From: Cristatella mucedo
Lineage: Eukaryota; Bryozoa; Phylactolaemata; Cristatellidae
Direction of reading: 5' to 3'
NCBI GenBank assembly: GCA_009760855.2
Contig: WPIO01000089.1
Location: 337,001 to 401,000, forward strand
DNA: 64,000 nt
The notes under the pieces: generated by a model
What the model was told of the DNA's origin: nothing
The model's input: the letters and a program-made list of their open reading frames with translations, nothing else
The model's database searches: none
Made by a program: the position numbers and the translations under genes
Part shown: positions 44,661-55,560 of the stretch, piece after piece
Layout: each line of letters starts with the position of its first letter
How positions within the stretch are numbered: position 1 is the stretch's first letter

Positions 44661-45437
44661 CCGAGAAAGTCAAGAAAATACCTATAAAATATGTCCGACT
44701 ATCGAATATAAGTTTATGGTAATCTTCGAAATACAAATATGTTAGAGCTGGGATAGGAAGCTCTGACGACTTCCACGTGTAAGAAAAATGTGTTATGCAA
44801 ACTACGCCCAACCTGTATATAAAGAGGAAACAACAAATCTACAAATACAAATTTTTACCGATCTCTGCATGATATGCGACTCGTATCCCAACTTGTCGAA
44901 CCTTGTTAGATCGCTATAATTGGATACATTTGGCTGTATACGTCATCAAACGTCAGGGAGCTTTATATTCCATAATCGTGGACATATAGAACCAAATTTA
45001 TCCAACCGAAATCAAAAATATTCCAGACTCGTTTCAAACAAGCAGAGCTGAACTCGCATTTCAAATTTCATTCCGATTCGTGAGGCATTAGCCGAGTTAT
45101 GGAATTTACTGACTCATTATCTGACACATCAACTGACCCTGGAAATGAAGCTGCATAAAAGTCACAAGAATGCACCTCAACAAGCTTCAAGCACCTATAG
45201 CGATCTACCAAGGTTCGACAAGTTGGGATACAAGTCGCATATTATGCAGAGATCGGTAGATTAGTTGTTTCCTGTTTACATACAGGTTCGGCGTGGTTTG
45301 TATAACAATTTTTTCTATCATGCGTAAGTCGTCAGAACTTCCGATCCCAGTTATAACATATTTGTATTTCGAAGGGTACCATAAACACAGATTCGATAGT
45401 CGGACATATTTGTATAGGTATTTTCTTGACTTTCCCG
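44661..45437. mobile_element. Fold-back element with ~250-bp inverted arms and TTAA flanks
   Basis: Left arm 44661 to about 44936 and right arm about 45192-45437 are reverse complements, at roughly 85 percent similarity by eye over 245 positions, with one 14-bp insertion in the left arm near 44850. The outer ends are CCGAGAAAGTCAAGAAAAT (left) and CGGGAAAGTCAAGAAAAT (right, reverse complement), and TTAA lies directly outside both (44657-44660 and 45438-45441). TTAA duplication is the hallmark of piggyBac-type transposition. The 250-bp middle has no coding capacity, so this would be a non-autonomous element. Confidence 0.85.
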
Positions 45438-45681
45438 TTAAGGAACGCAAAGTATCTACGTCCAACGATGACCCTCAAAGAGGCACGTGGTGCCGCAAAC
45501 ACGGTCGACTCTAGTACAGCTCTAGCTCACTTGCAGGCGTCAGTTCTATATATTTTAATAATACACTGTACAGACCTGACAGGGCATCACAGATGCGGCA
45601 AAGCATGAATCGAACAACGAAGGCAAGAGACTTCGGTCGGCACCTCGCGACGTCCGTCTTACGTAGCAGGTGCGCTCGACC

Positions 45682-47710
45682 TCACTTCGGCTTGTCTGTC
45701 GAATGCATGTGGTAGAGCAGCCTCTCCTCCAGGCGTTCCACGGCACCCAGCGTCAGTACGAGGCACTCGTGCTTCAGCATGCTGTACACGTTCAGTCCTG
45801 CAGCAGCGACAGCAGCTACGTCAGCGACACAGTCACATACATGGCCGCAGCGGTCACTAGCAGATCACCGTGCAAAACTTGAGTTAAGCATCTACTGACA
45901 CAGTACAGTCGCTACAACATTCTACAAGCATTCGAAACCGAAATGCAGCAATAAGAAAATACCAATTTGCAAAAAGTATGCAAAACCAGCTACGGCCCGA
46001 CCAGCACCACTCGCTACCTGGATTGCCATCGTGCAGAGCCAGCTCGCAAGAAAGCTCCGGGCAAGCAAGCGTATTTCATCTAGATTTAACCTATACATAA
46101 ACTTAACTTGTCACATGGCACTACCTCGCAACCAACAGCTCAGCGAGTCCAGCACATTCAAGAAGCAGCTATAAATAGAAACAAAGACAACAAGAAGGGA
46201 TGAGCTCAGTAAGAGCACTAACGCTAACCTCTCGACAGGGCTCCACATGAAGTCGCATTCCCGAGCTGCAGGCAACTACACTGCAGGCAACTTCATCTGC
46301 TCGAAGTGAACGGTTTGCTCTAAGCAAAATCTACAGTTTGGGTCACAGTTGCCTTTAAATCTTGGCGGCTTTTCTGCCGTCATTGGCTAGCTTCTGATCG
46401 TTAGCTATTTTTAGGAGCCCTATATCGCTTGGGGGGGGGGCACATAACGCAACTGTTGCTGTAATCACTAAGCAGCCAGAAGATGAAAATCACGAGATGC
46501 AAAACAGGCAAAAAGTAACGCACACGACTTTAATGTCACCCATCGAGGCATGCATTGCGATGTAGCATCCTGACATGCACTACGTGCAAGCAATCTACAA
46601 GAAAATGCTCAAAAAAGGCACACACTTGGCACCATCCAAAGGTCAAGAGTAGCCGAGTTAACAGCCTCCTTTACATGGCGGCAGAAGAGCATTAACGGCT
46701 AGCTATCGCCACGGCTTGCAACGGGCAATAAGGGAATCGCCCGATGCAAGCCACGCCCAGGTTTGTGAAGTGTGAGCACTGTGCCCAGGGCTAAAATAAT
46801 AGAGGTCAGACGATGAAAGAGGGGAAGACCACAAATATGAATCCACATACTACGCATGTTGCCACAGGGCCGTCAGTCAATCAGGAAGGAACTTATTAGG
46901 GAGCTTTTGCAGAGCTTCAATCTTGCTGAGGAGCCATTGAATCATAGCAGGCGACTAACCCATGCTGAGCGTGCAGTTCGGTTTAAGAGGATCATGGCTC
47001 ATGCTCGGCAGCCCTTTCCATTGCTTGTCAGTGACTGTGAATTGTGCTCACAATCGTACATGCTACTCCAACACAAATACAGACATAAGACACAGACAGA
47101 CACGCGTGCTCGGCAAAGGCAACAGATCACATAAAACTGTTCACAGCTCATTATTTCAGTAAAATCAAGGTTAGACAGTGACGCCAGAGGAAGCTTCAAA
47201 AGTGAGCTGCAAAGTTTACCGTAATAGGGCAGCACATTGTACTCGGGAATCTTGCTGGTAGCAAGCGCAAAATTACGTGGTGCAACATCGGATTCAACGA
47301 CAAAGAGCACCGACTCTCCCCAGCCACGGCTGTCAATAACGTCTTCAAGGTACTGTAAGAAAGCGCAGAGCTAGCTCCAAGAAAGTTGAAGAATGCATTT
47401 GTCAGAAACACAGCTTAACTAGAATCGCAGCGCCTAGTCAGACGACATTCAAGATAGGCTACAACAAGGTGTACACACGTGGAAAGATGAGTGTACCTAA
47501 CACGGACAATGTCTATATCGCTGACCCAATTAATTATATTGCTCAATCTGACAGGGCATTGTAATTAATTCAGTCGAATGCCTCACCGATCTCGGTTGAT
47601 GAAGTGTGGGGGCTGGATTTTGCCGAACAGAAAGCAGAAAGCAGCTCCGAGACAGCAAGCAGCAGAGCAAGCACAGAAATCTTCGGACAGCTCTAAATGC
47701 TATCTTTCTG

Positions 47711-47741
<31 letters not shown>

Positions 47742-50700
47742 GCACTTGATAAAGCGCCCTCAGAGAACTTAATCTCCTTCTAGGCGCTTTACATTTGCTG
47801 TAAAGTGATATGCAATTGAATAGTAAGTAAAATCATGCTTGAAAACCAAACAAAATGAATAACATGGTTAGGGGTGACATGTACAGGGTCAGCATGCAAA
47901 TGTGGTTAGTGGCAGCATGCACGGTGTCAGCACGCATAAGCACATCAAGGACGAATCACAGGGACCCACCAAATGCTGTCCTAAATAGGTGTGTTTTTAA
48001 GTTTCTTTGAAATGCGGTCAGGTCAGGGGATGTTCTGACGCAGGTCGGGAGGGAGTTCCAGGCTTTGGGAGCATACGAGCTGAATGCACGGTCTCCAAAG
48101 AATTTAAGGTTTGTACGAGGTATTTCTAGACTGTTGGATTCCGAAAAGCGGGTGGTACGATGCTTGGCCTGATGGGGTAGTATATCTGAAAGATAGGCTG
48201 GAGCCATAGAATGAAGAGACCTAAAAGTGAGCGACAAAACCTTGAAGTCAATCCGTTGCCTCACTGGTATCCAGTGCAGGTCGGCGAGAAGTGGAGTAAT
48301 GTGGCAACTGCGACGCTCACGACAGACAAGCCTAGCTGCAGAGTTTTGCACAAGCTGCAATCGCCTGATCGCACATGCTGGTAGGCCAGTAAGCAGTGAG
48401 TTGCAGAAGTCGAGACCGGATGTCACGAATGCGTGGACCAACTTGGACGTGGTATCCTTATCTAAACAAGCCCTAATTTTAGCAATGTTATGAAGCTGAA
48501 AATAGGCAGATTTGACTGTGGAGCTGATGTGGTCGTCTAACGAGAGGTCGCTTTGGAATATGACACCTAGATTTCGAGCTGATTCAGCTGGAGATATGCT
48601 GGCAGGGCCAATTTTGAAAGTCAGCCTTTCCAATCTCTGAATCACACTGGGTTTGCCCATAACTAGTAAGTTAGTTTTATCATCGCTTAGTTTTAGAAAA
48701 TTTGCTGCCATCCATGTGCGGATGTCATCAATGCATGCAGCTAGTGAGTTTAGAGAATTTGAGGTGCTCGAAGGCTGTGAGGGATCAAAGCAAAGGTACA
48801 ACTGAGTGTCATCTGCATAGAAGTGAAAGCCTAGATTGTGCTTGGCAATCACATCAGCAAGAGGCAGAGTATAAACCGTGAAAAGAACCGGACCTAGCAC
48901 TGAGCCCTGAGGTACTCCATATTTTAGAGGTACTTCAGATGATCTTTGTCCATTCACGTCAATACTCTGGAGTCTCCCACTGAGATAGGACCTGAACCAC
49001 TGCAGAGCAGTGCCAGTGATGCCCAGGCGAGATGAGAGGCGCTCTAGAAGTACTTTGTGATCGATGGTATCAAAAGCTGCCGAAAGATCGAGCAAAACAA
49101 GAAGAGACACTCTACCCATGTCTGCATTCCTAAGCAGGTCGTTGTATACCCGAAGCAATGCTGACTCTGTGGAGTGATTAGCTCTAATGGCTCACTAGGT
49201 AAGGCGGTTGCTTTTCACGACCTCGGCCCCCAAGGTCGTGGGCTCAAATCCTGCAGTGGGCGATCCTTTATCGCCACTGCAAGCGGTGGTGATAGCCGTA
49301 AAGGCTCTTCTGTCGCTATAAAAAAGAGGCTGTTAAATCAGCTAGCATTTTCTTTCTTTCATTAGCTCTAAAGCCAGACTGGAACTTACTAGCAAGGTGT
49401 GAGGTTTCGATATACGAGTTCAGCTGGTCTGCCACGACCCGTTCCAGTGTCTTTGATAAGAATGGTAGAAGGGAGACTGGGCGGTAGTTGCTCAAGTTCT
49501 CTTGGTCTAGTGTAGCTTTCTTGAGAAGTGGCCTGACTACAGCTTTTTTGAAAGGTGCTGGGACCTGACCTGAGGCTAATGACATATTAATGATGTTGGT
49601 TATGCATGGCAGCAGCAGATCAATGCAACGTAGGAGCAGGACAGTGGGAATAGGGTCCAGTGGACTTGCTGTCTTCTTTGATTGAGATACGAAATTTAGG
49701 ACTAGATCACCAGTGACCTGCTTAAATGCAGACATTGAGGCGCAGTCAGGAACCGAGGAACAGCATTCTAGTGGGAAGGTTGTCATCGCAGGGATGGATT
49801 CCCTGATCTTGAATTCATCAGTTCAGTAGATCTATCGAATTCAGCCAAAACCTCGAGCCCTGCTGCATTGAGCATAACGACCGATACATAGCCATCACAA
49901 ATGACCGAAATATATGCACAGAAAAACCTATGGCAAATGCTCAATTGAGACAGGGGGAATCCAGCCAGAACATAATAAAAATAGTAACAACATCTTTTGC
50001 ATAAGTGCCCTAAGAAAACCAAATCTCTATCCACGCACATTAACAACTCTCTGTAAGAGAAGCCTTAACCACGAGTTAATAAAAAGCAAGGCACCCTGCT
50101 TAAGGCAAGCATGCAATGATCTACGAGTTGGTTTCGGTATCAGGGGCAGTGGCCGATTAAAAAGCAAAGGCAGTGCAACAGGTTAGGCATACGGTGCAAA
50201 TCGAAGCATGCATAGGCAGAAACCGACAGGTGGCCAAGACAGCGCCGGCCCAGCAGGTCAGCGGTATATTGCTGCACACGTACGGTCGGCTCGTCGGACG
50301 GTATGTCGAGCGAGTCCACAATGTGAAGATGATTCTGCAAAAGAAGTGCAGACACACTATGGCAAAACTGCTTGAAGTTGCAGTGTGGCGTGCAAGCTTC
50401 GACCACAGGCAGTTCTGCAAGTGGTAGCTGCAAATTTGATTGCGAGCAGACACATCGGAAATCTCTTAAAATGCCATAGAGCAAAAGCATCTAAATCGAG
50501 TGGAGGAGAAGGTCAGCAGTCACACACCCGTCACTCACTCTCACGAGGCAATGTGCTGTTTGCACGCCCTCAGCTCGAGCTGACCAGCACGCACTGCGCT
50601 GGCGCCTCTGCGACCTGCACTTACTTGCGCGTACTTGGCCGAGAGTGCCACTCGCAGGCCCATGGTTCGGACGGGCAGCGGAAGCATGTAGAAGTAGCTC

Positions 50701-53263
50701 CGAGGGCCTCGAGGTCCCTTGGAGCAGCCGCCGCCACGCCACAGCGGCGACCGGATACTGCCGTGGCGAGCCCTGCCGAGGCCTTTCTGCTGCCACGGCT
50801 TTCGACCGCCTCCTCTAACCTCGGCACGTGTCTTCACCTTGGCATAGCTCTACAGCAACACGCCAGGTAGCTGAGAGTGAGTGTGAGAGAGAGAGAGAGA
50901 TGCACTCTGCGACATGCACGCTCACTGCCGCCGCGTGAACAGTTCGCTGACCGCCCTCAAAGAACTTACGATCCTTCGAAAGTTCCTCTGCCATTTGATG
51001 TTGGCATGCAGGATGTCGATCCTGTAAGCAATCGCTCACAGTTTGAGGCATCGAACAAATAGAAGGCAGGGAGGGGATCGCCAGCCGCTACGAATGGAAG
51101 CTTAGCAAGGCACACACCGATGGTTGAGTGCATCACAGCAGCAGGTCTCAGCTAGCTTCCGAGGAAGCCCTGGCTGCAGAAGATACAGCACCCGGCTCTA
51201 CCGCAATTTGGCCACAAAGGCCAGGGCACCGCACTGCCCGGCGACAACCGCCAGCTCGGTTGTGATGCAGCGATCAGCATACCAACGAGCGAGCTGGGAC
51301 GAGCTGGCAAAGTGTGCATGCTGTCGCTGGGACGCTGCTTACAATGAGAGTGCTTACAGTGAGAGCAATCGACTATGACGGCAGGCTATGACGACGGTCA
51401 GCAGCTCTTTTGCACCAGACCCTAACCCTGGTTTGGTGCGATGCTAGGGATTTGCACGAGAGCACCGAGACACTCAAGACAAGCTGATGTCAATGGGCGA
51501 TGCCTGCCGTGTCATCAAGGCGGAGCCGGCAGATCAATTGCATAAGCCTGACTGGCAAAGACGTGGCCTTCGTCGGGGGGGGGGGGGTGGGTGGGTGGGT
51601 GGATGGGAGGTAAGCAATTCACAAGAATATGATATCTGTCCAGATGTGAGAACTAATGGCGTAAGATGTGTTTGAATCGCCCTATATAGCTCATATGTGC
51701 AGTCCTCGCAGGTGGAGAAGACTAGGAAAGACTAGGAATTATTCAGCAGGACCTATCGAAGCAGTGATTTCCATAAACTTATTTGATGTGGCCACACCGG
51801 TGGTTAAGTCGCAGGGTAGGAGTTAGATGCCGAAATGAAATACCGAATGCATACCGAGAGCCGCTTAGGCTTTGACTGTGCTATAGCAAACTCTCCTTCG
51901 CAGTGCACACTTGTTCTTTGGTGCTTTGTGGATTTACTGATGAAGATACATTACGTTACATTACATATACAGCAATGGCTGTCGACCTCATCAGTTGAAC
52001 AACTGTAGCTATCGTATGTGAGAGTGCATACCCCAGATTACGGCAGTGCCGCGGCCTAAAAGTTTTCGTAAGCTGGTGTTAGGCTGAGGCCTCCTCCCAA
52101 CTTTGGCTAGCCAATCGGAGTGAAGCGTTCCTGAGCCGCAGACGACAGAAGTTTCTGAGAGAGTTAACGTCTGCATTGAGTTACTAATTAAACGTTGTTG
52201 AGTAAGGTTGCGTACGAGTGCTCCAAGTTGTTTGCTGTTTAGCAAGCAGCGCACACTCATGCACACAACACAACTAGAGCCAGCTGTCATGATTGCTGCT
52301 CTTGAAAGTTGTCTTGGTAGAGGCTGGGCTAGTTACGGATCTATAGGAAAAAAGTAATTGTAATAAACAGGCAACTGTCGCTAGGAGAAGGATGGCCCAT
52401 TGTGACAAAACCCATCGGAGAACGGCTAGCAACGAAGTGCAACAAGAAGGCTTAAAGATCAAACACATTGCAGACACATATATAGAAGAAATCTTAGCTG
52501 ATTTCAAGCCTCATTTGTAAAGCCCCAGAAGAGCCTTAACGGTTATCACTTCTGCTTGCCGTTGGCAATTAAGGATCGCCCAACTGCAGGATTTGAACCC
52601 ACGACCTCGGTCGTGAAGAGCGAGCACCTTGCCTCCTAGACTAGATAAGACAAACAAATTGCATCAAATATCACAACGTGAATACAGAGCACAGAAAAGC
52701 CACAGAGAAGAGCATTGGTAGGGCTTGCAGCAGCCGGCGCTGGATGAGGATAGCCTAGATACACAAGAAATCGGCACGAACAAAAGGTGGCTGAGGTCAG
52801 GGCCTGCTCACTCGGCAGGCAGAACGTGCCACCACTGATGGTGCCTGCAGGTAACATGTCTGTCATGCAAATTGAAAGCAAGTTGAGAGAAAAAGAAAAA
52901 TTTAACCGCTGCTGCACAGAGAGCATGACAAGTGGTGCTGGACACATTTAGCCGACTTCGTGTGCTTTACTCTGAAGCTAGTGCTATACATATACAACCC
53001 TGTCACGCAAATACGCACAAGGCATGCCGCATGCAACACGACTACCTCGGATACGCTGCGAATATGTGCGGATGCAGATCGATCAATCCGAGCTTCTGGC
53101 TCTCTATCGTCGCCAGCGTCTCCAGCCAGGCTTCCCGGGGAAGGATCCCCGAGGGCACCGGGTACTCGAGCTTCCGTGACAGCAGAGGCGCCGAGTGAGG
53201 CTTCAAGAGTGCACCTATTGACGAAAAACGCACAACTATCGTACACATCGTCAACCTTAACAT
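45682..53263 (-). CDS. MRPL4: Mitochondrial large-subunit ribosomal protein uL4m
   Basis: The gene encodes the mitochondrial homologue of bacterial L4, a component of the large mitoribosomal subunit that lines the peptide exit tunnel. Exons (minus strand, 5-prime to 3-prime): 53046-53263, 50970-51021, 50625-50849, 50284-50334, 47220-47352, 45682-45797. All junctions have GT-AG signals and compatible phases; the total is 264 residues. The best landmarks are [89 protein letters not shown] and [10 protein letters not shown]. The ATG at 53261-53263 gives a basic, hydrophobic leader ([13 protein letters not shown]) like a mitochondrial presequence. An alternative internal acceptor lies at 53215 (GTCAATAG), which would move the start to an upstream exon not identified. 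The human protein is about 311 residues, so the leader may be shorter here. Introns hold a LINE and SINEs. Confidence 0.95.
46662..46765 (-). mobile_element. SINE family A fragment in MRPL4 intron
   Basis: The CCTCCTTTACATGGCGGCAG, GAGCATTAACGGC and AATCGCCCGATGCAAG segments match the SINE body in reverse. The tRNA-like head is missing or diverged. Confidence 0.65.
47956..49176 (-). CDS. LINE reverse transcriptase, carboxy-terminal part
   Basis: About 400 codons without interruption, running to a stop near 47956. The polymerase carries YADD (in [14 protein letters not shown]), which supplies two catalytic aspartates, and the preceding palm block D..AAFDTIDH with the first catalytic Asp. Known L2/CR1-type LINE proteins copy their own RNA at nicked target DNA. 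Here the amino-terminal part, including the endonuclease, is absent through 5-prime truncation, and a SINE interrupts the frame upstream. Confidence 0.85.
   Translation of the reverse strand, partial: HSTESALLRVYNDLLRNADMGRVSLLVLLDLSAAFDTIDHKVLLERLSSRLGITGTALQWFRSYLSGRLQSIDVNGQRSSEVPLKYGVPQGSVLGPVLFTVYTLPLADVIAKHNLGFHFYADDTQLYLCFDPSQPSSTSNSLNSLAACIDDIRTWMAANFLKLSDDKTNLLVMGKPSVIQRLERLTFKIGPASISPAESARNLGVIFQSDLSLDDHISSTVKSAYFQLHNIAKIRACLDKDTTSKLVHAFVTSGLDFCNSLLTGLPACAIRRLQLVQNSAARLVCRERRSCHITPLLADLHWIPVRQRIDFKVLSLTFRSLHSMAPAYLSDILPHQAKHRTTRFSESNSLEIPRTNLKFFGDRAFSSYAPKAWNSLPTCVRTSPDLTAFQRNLKTHLFRTAFGGSL
49188..49360 (+). mobile_element. SINE family A nested in the LINE, with target duplication
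   Basis: A-box-like GGCTCACTAGGTAAGGCGG, then the palindromic GACCTCGGCCCCCAAGGTCG, B-box-like GGGCTCAAATCC, body GTAAAGGCTCTTCTGTCGC and a short T-rich tail. The perfect 11-bp direct repeat ATTAGCTCTAA flanks the element (49177-49187 and 49361-49371). It splits the reverse-transcriptase frame on the opposite strand. Confidence 0.95.
49826..50283. other. MRPL4 intron, with a tail-like remnant
   Basis: AAGTGCCCTAAGAAAACCAA, then ATCTCTATCCACGCAC (about 50003-50040), resembles the reversed tail of SINE family B or LINE family 1. Nothing else was recognised. Confidence 0.4.
51830..51966 (+). mobile_element. LINE family 2 3-prime terminus
   Basis: ATGCATACCGAGAGCCGCTT, the AGGCTTTGACTGTGCTATAG block and the terminal ACATTACGTTACATTACAT match the end of family 2. 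Confidence 0.75.
52505..52650 (-). mobile_element. SINE family A copy in MRPL4 intron
   Basis: Reversed body with AGAAGAGCCTTAACGGTTAT and AGGATCGCCCAACTGCAGG, a B-box-like GGGTTCAAATCC on the minus strand and ACCTCGGTCGTGAAG. The head is shorter than in other copies. Confidence 0.8.
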
Positions 53264-54074
53264 CTACTTGCCGATAGGCCACTTGCCGCTAGTCGGCTCA
53301 TGTGAGCAAATATGATGCTCCGAGTGGGGCAAGCTCGGGCACAGGCGGACGTGCACAGATGCAGCATTTTACAAGAACAAGCTTGGAATTCAAATGATCG
53401 ACTGCAAACCGAACCAAAAAAAAGCTATTAGTCGCCTATAAACAAGAGGGTGAATACTTGCAACTAAGATGAGGTTAGAAAAAGTTATATAATAGCGCAT
53501 GTACTTCTGCCACCTACCGCATGCATGGGAAAAATAGCAAAATGAATCAATGCAAGGGCATAGAAAGCAGACGAAAAGTTTCTATGTCAAACAGAAGGTG
53601 CACATCTGTGTATAAAGTTCACTCTGCTAATACACCAGAGTTTAGAAGATAAGAAAATACAAGGAATTTATGTATATGAACAAGTCTCTATGCTAAACAA
53701 GTTCATAAGTTCGACATTAAAAACTGCTTAGGCAGCTAAATTCTGGTGCCACGGGTTCAAGTATCACGGTCATCAAGACGTAGTCTTGCTTTTTTTCTTT
53801 TTACCTACATTCGGTGGTGAACTGAAAATCACGTGTTGCTAAGATCCAGCGATTAGTGGCCCCATGGCAAGGAGCTGGAGATGGTCGCCAAGGCAACAAG
53901 GATGCTTTACTGTTATAAGCGTGTCGACACATGCACTTCATTTAAGGAGGCCTAGTAACATGTGCACAGTAAAATCGATTTGATCCAGTCGGGAATTTCC
54001 GGGATCATCGTATGATAACTGAGCTCAAAACACAGCGCTCCTCGTGCAAGAGCAGGCAGGCGGCAGCACTGTGG
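53264..54074. other. Flank upstream of MRPL4, no gene recognised
   Basis: The sequence may contain the MRPL4 promoter or an upstream leader exon. Nothing recognisable was found. A GCCACGGGTTCAAGTATCAC segment at 53747-53765 is weakly B-box-like. Confidence 0.35.
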
Positions 54075-54545
54075 GAGGTCAGGTGATGGCACTAATGCGG
54101 GTCAACTACTCCATTCGTACCTAGCTGAACTGCCGCATCAGTTTCAGCCTGTACGTGCCCTGAGGTCCTGTGTGGACAATAAATTAGCTGTCCCATTCCT
54201 CCGCTTAAAGACAGTTGGTGACAGAAGCTTTAGCTCTGCAGGTCCTAGACTGTGGAACTCGCTTCCACAATTCTTACGCAACGACATCTACTCTCTAACT
54301 GCCGACTATGGCACATTTTTTTCAGCGGTCCTGAACAGCTACTTCTATGCTACTCACTACCTCAACTGCTCTCCTGACTCTGCTATGCTTCCCACTTTCT
54401 CTTTGTTGCGTGAGATTAAGTCTGTTGGCTACCGAATGCGTACCGAAAGCCGCTTAGGCTGTGAGTGCGCTATACAAAACTCTCCTGCGTAACACCCACA
54501 TGGTCTTTATGACTTTGTGGAGTTACTGACGGAGATACATTACAC
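54075..54545 (+). mobile_element. LINE family 2 3-prime end, reference copy
   Basis: The carboxy-terminal frame runs DNKLAVPFLRLKTVGDRS, then AGPRLWNSLPQFLRNDIYS and SLLREIKSVGYRMRTES. The untranslated end closes with GGAGTTACTGACGGAGATAC and ATTACA. This frame type follows the polymerase and thumb in CR1-like LINEs. Confidence 0.85.
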
Positions 54546-54774
54546 TCCTGGAGGGGGACATCAGTCGGCTGCCTCTCAGTAACTTTTGACAGCCTGCTAG
54601 ACCAAGGCAGAATTTGGCGGATCAACAGGCTATGACCGAGACAGGGCAGCTCAGTGTGCAAGCAGAACACAGCTGCCGCTGCAGCACGATAGCTCGTAGG
54701 TTTCTCAAAAGCGCTTCCGACAGACGGCCGCTGCACTTGCATCTAATTATAAAATACAATTCATTTGTATAGCG

Positions 54775-55447
54775 CCAGAAGAGAATGCTTGCTGGCCTAC
54801 AGGCATGTGCAATCAGGCGAATACAGCTGGTGCAAAACTCCGCAGCTAGGCTTGTGTGTCGTGAGCATCACAGTTGCCACACCACACCACTTCTCGCCGA
54901 CCTGCAGTGGCTACCAGTTAACCAACGGATCGACTTTAAGGTTTTGTCGCTCACTTTTAGGTCCCTTCATTCTTTGGCTCAAGCCTACCTATCAGATCTG
55001 CTTCCCAACCAGGCTAAGCATCGTACCACCAGCTTTCAGAAACTAACTGTTTACCTATACCTCATAAAAACCTCAAATCCTTTGGAGACCGTGCATCTAG
55101 TTCGTATGCTCATAAAGCCTGGAACTCACTCCCAACTTACGTCATAACATCCCCTGACCTGACCACATTTAAAAAGAACCTAAAAACACACCTATTTAAG
55201 ACAGCATTTAGTGGGTCTCTGTGATTCGTCCTTCATGTGCTTATGTGTGCTGACACTGTGCATGCTGCCACTAACCACATTTGCATGCTGACCCTGTGCA
55301 TGTCACCCCTAACCATGTTATTCATGTTGTTTATCAAGCATGATATTACTCACCATTCAATCGTGTTTACCTTTGCAGCAAATTTAAAGTGCTTAGAAAG
55401 AGATTGAGTTCTCAGAGGGCACTTTATCAAGTGCATTATTATTATTA
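54775..55447 (+). mobile_element. LINE family 1 3-prime end
   Basis: The coding end includes [20 protein letters not shown], then [20 protein letters not shown]. The full 3-prime untranslated block (AAAGAGATTGAGTTCTCAGA, then GGGCACTTTATCAAGTGC) ends with a short ATTATTATTA tail. A SINE of family B starts right after the tail. Confidence 0.88.
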
Positions 55448-55560
55448 ATCTTTATTCAGGCACTTCACATATGCCTCGGTGCTCGAGCCCACGACCTCGA
55501 CTGCGACCTTGGTCGGGGCAAGCAGCTTAACCGCTAGGCTAAGCCGGTATGACGGCAGAA
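55448..55560 (-). mobile_element. SINE family B fragment
   Basis: On the minus strand it has AGCGGTTAAGCTGCTTGCCC in the head, ACCAAGGTCGCAGTCGAGG and a B-box-like GGGCTCGAGCACC. The 3-prime part is short and abuts the LINE tail. Confidence 0.7.

Larger units (their letters stand above)
47709..49825 (-). mobile_element. LINE family 1 (L2/CR1-like), best-preserved copy, split by a SINE
   Basis: The minus-strand element starts at the (AAT)n tail (47715-47738), passes the conserved block GCACTTGATAAAGCGCCCTC and extends to about 49825. The reverse-transcriptase frame covers 47956-49176, resumes after the SINE at 49372 and continues to about 49815. Signature blocks in order on the minus strand are [60 protein letters not shown] and [14 protein letters not shown]. 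The frame holds no stops, so this insertion is relatively young. It lies in intron 5 of MRPL4 in the same orientation. Confidence 0.92.

Noticed and set aside
47956-49158. Host gene encoding a reverse transcriptase
   Set aside because: The YADD polymerase, (AAT)n tail and many decayed copies in the window show it is a LINE, not a domesticated host gene.
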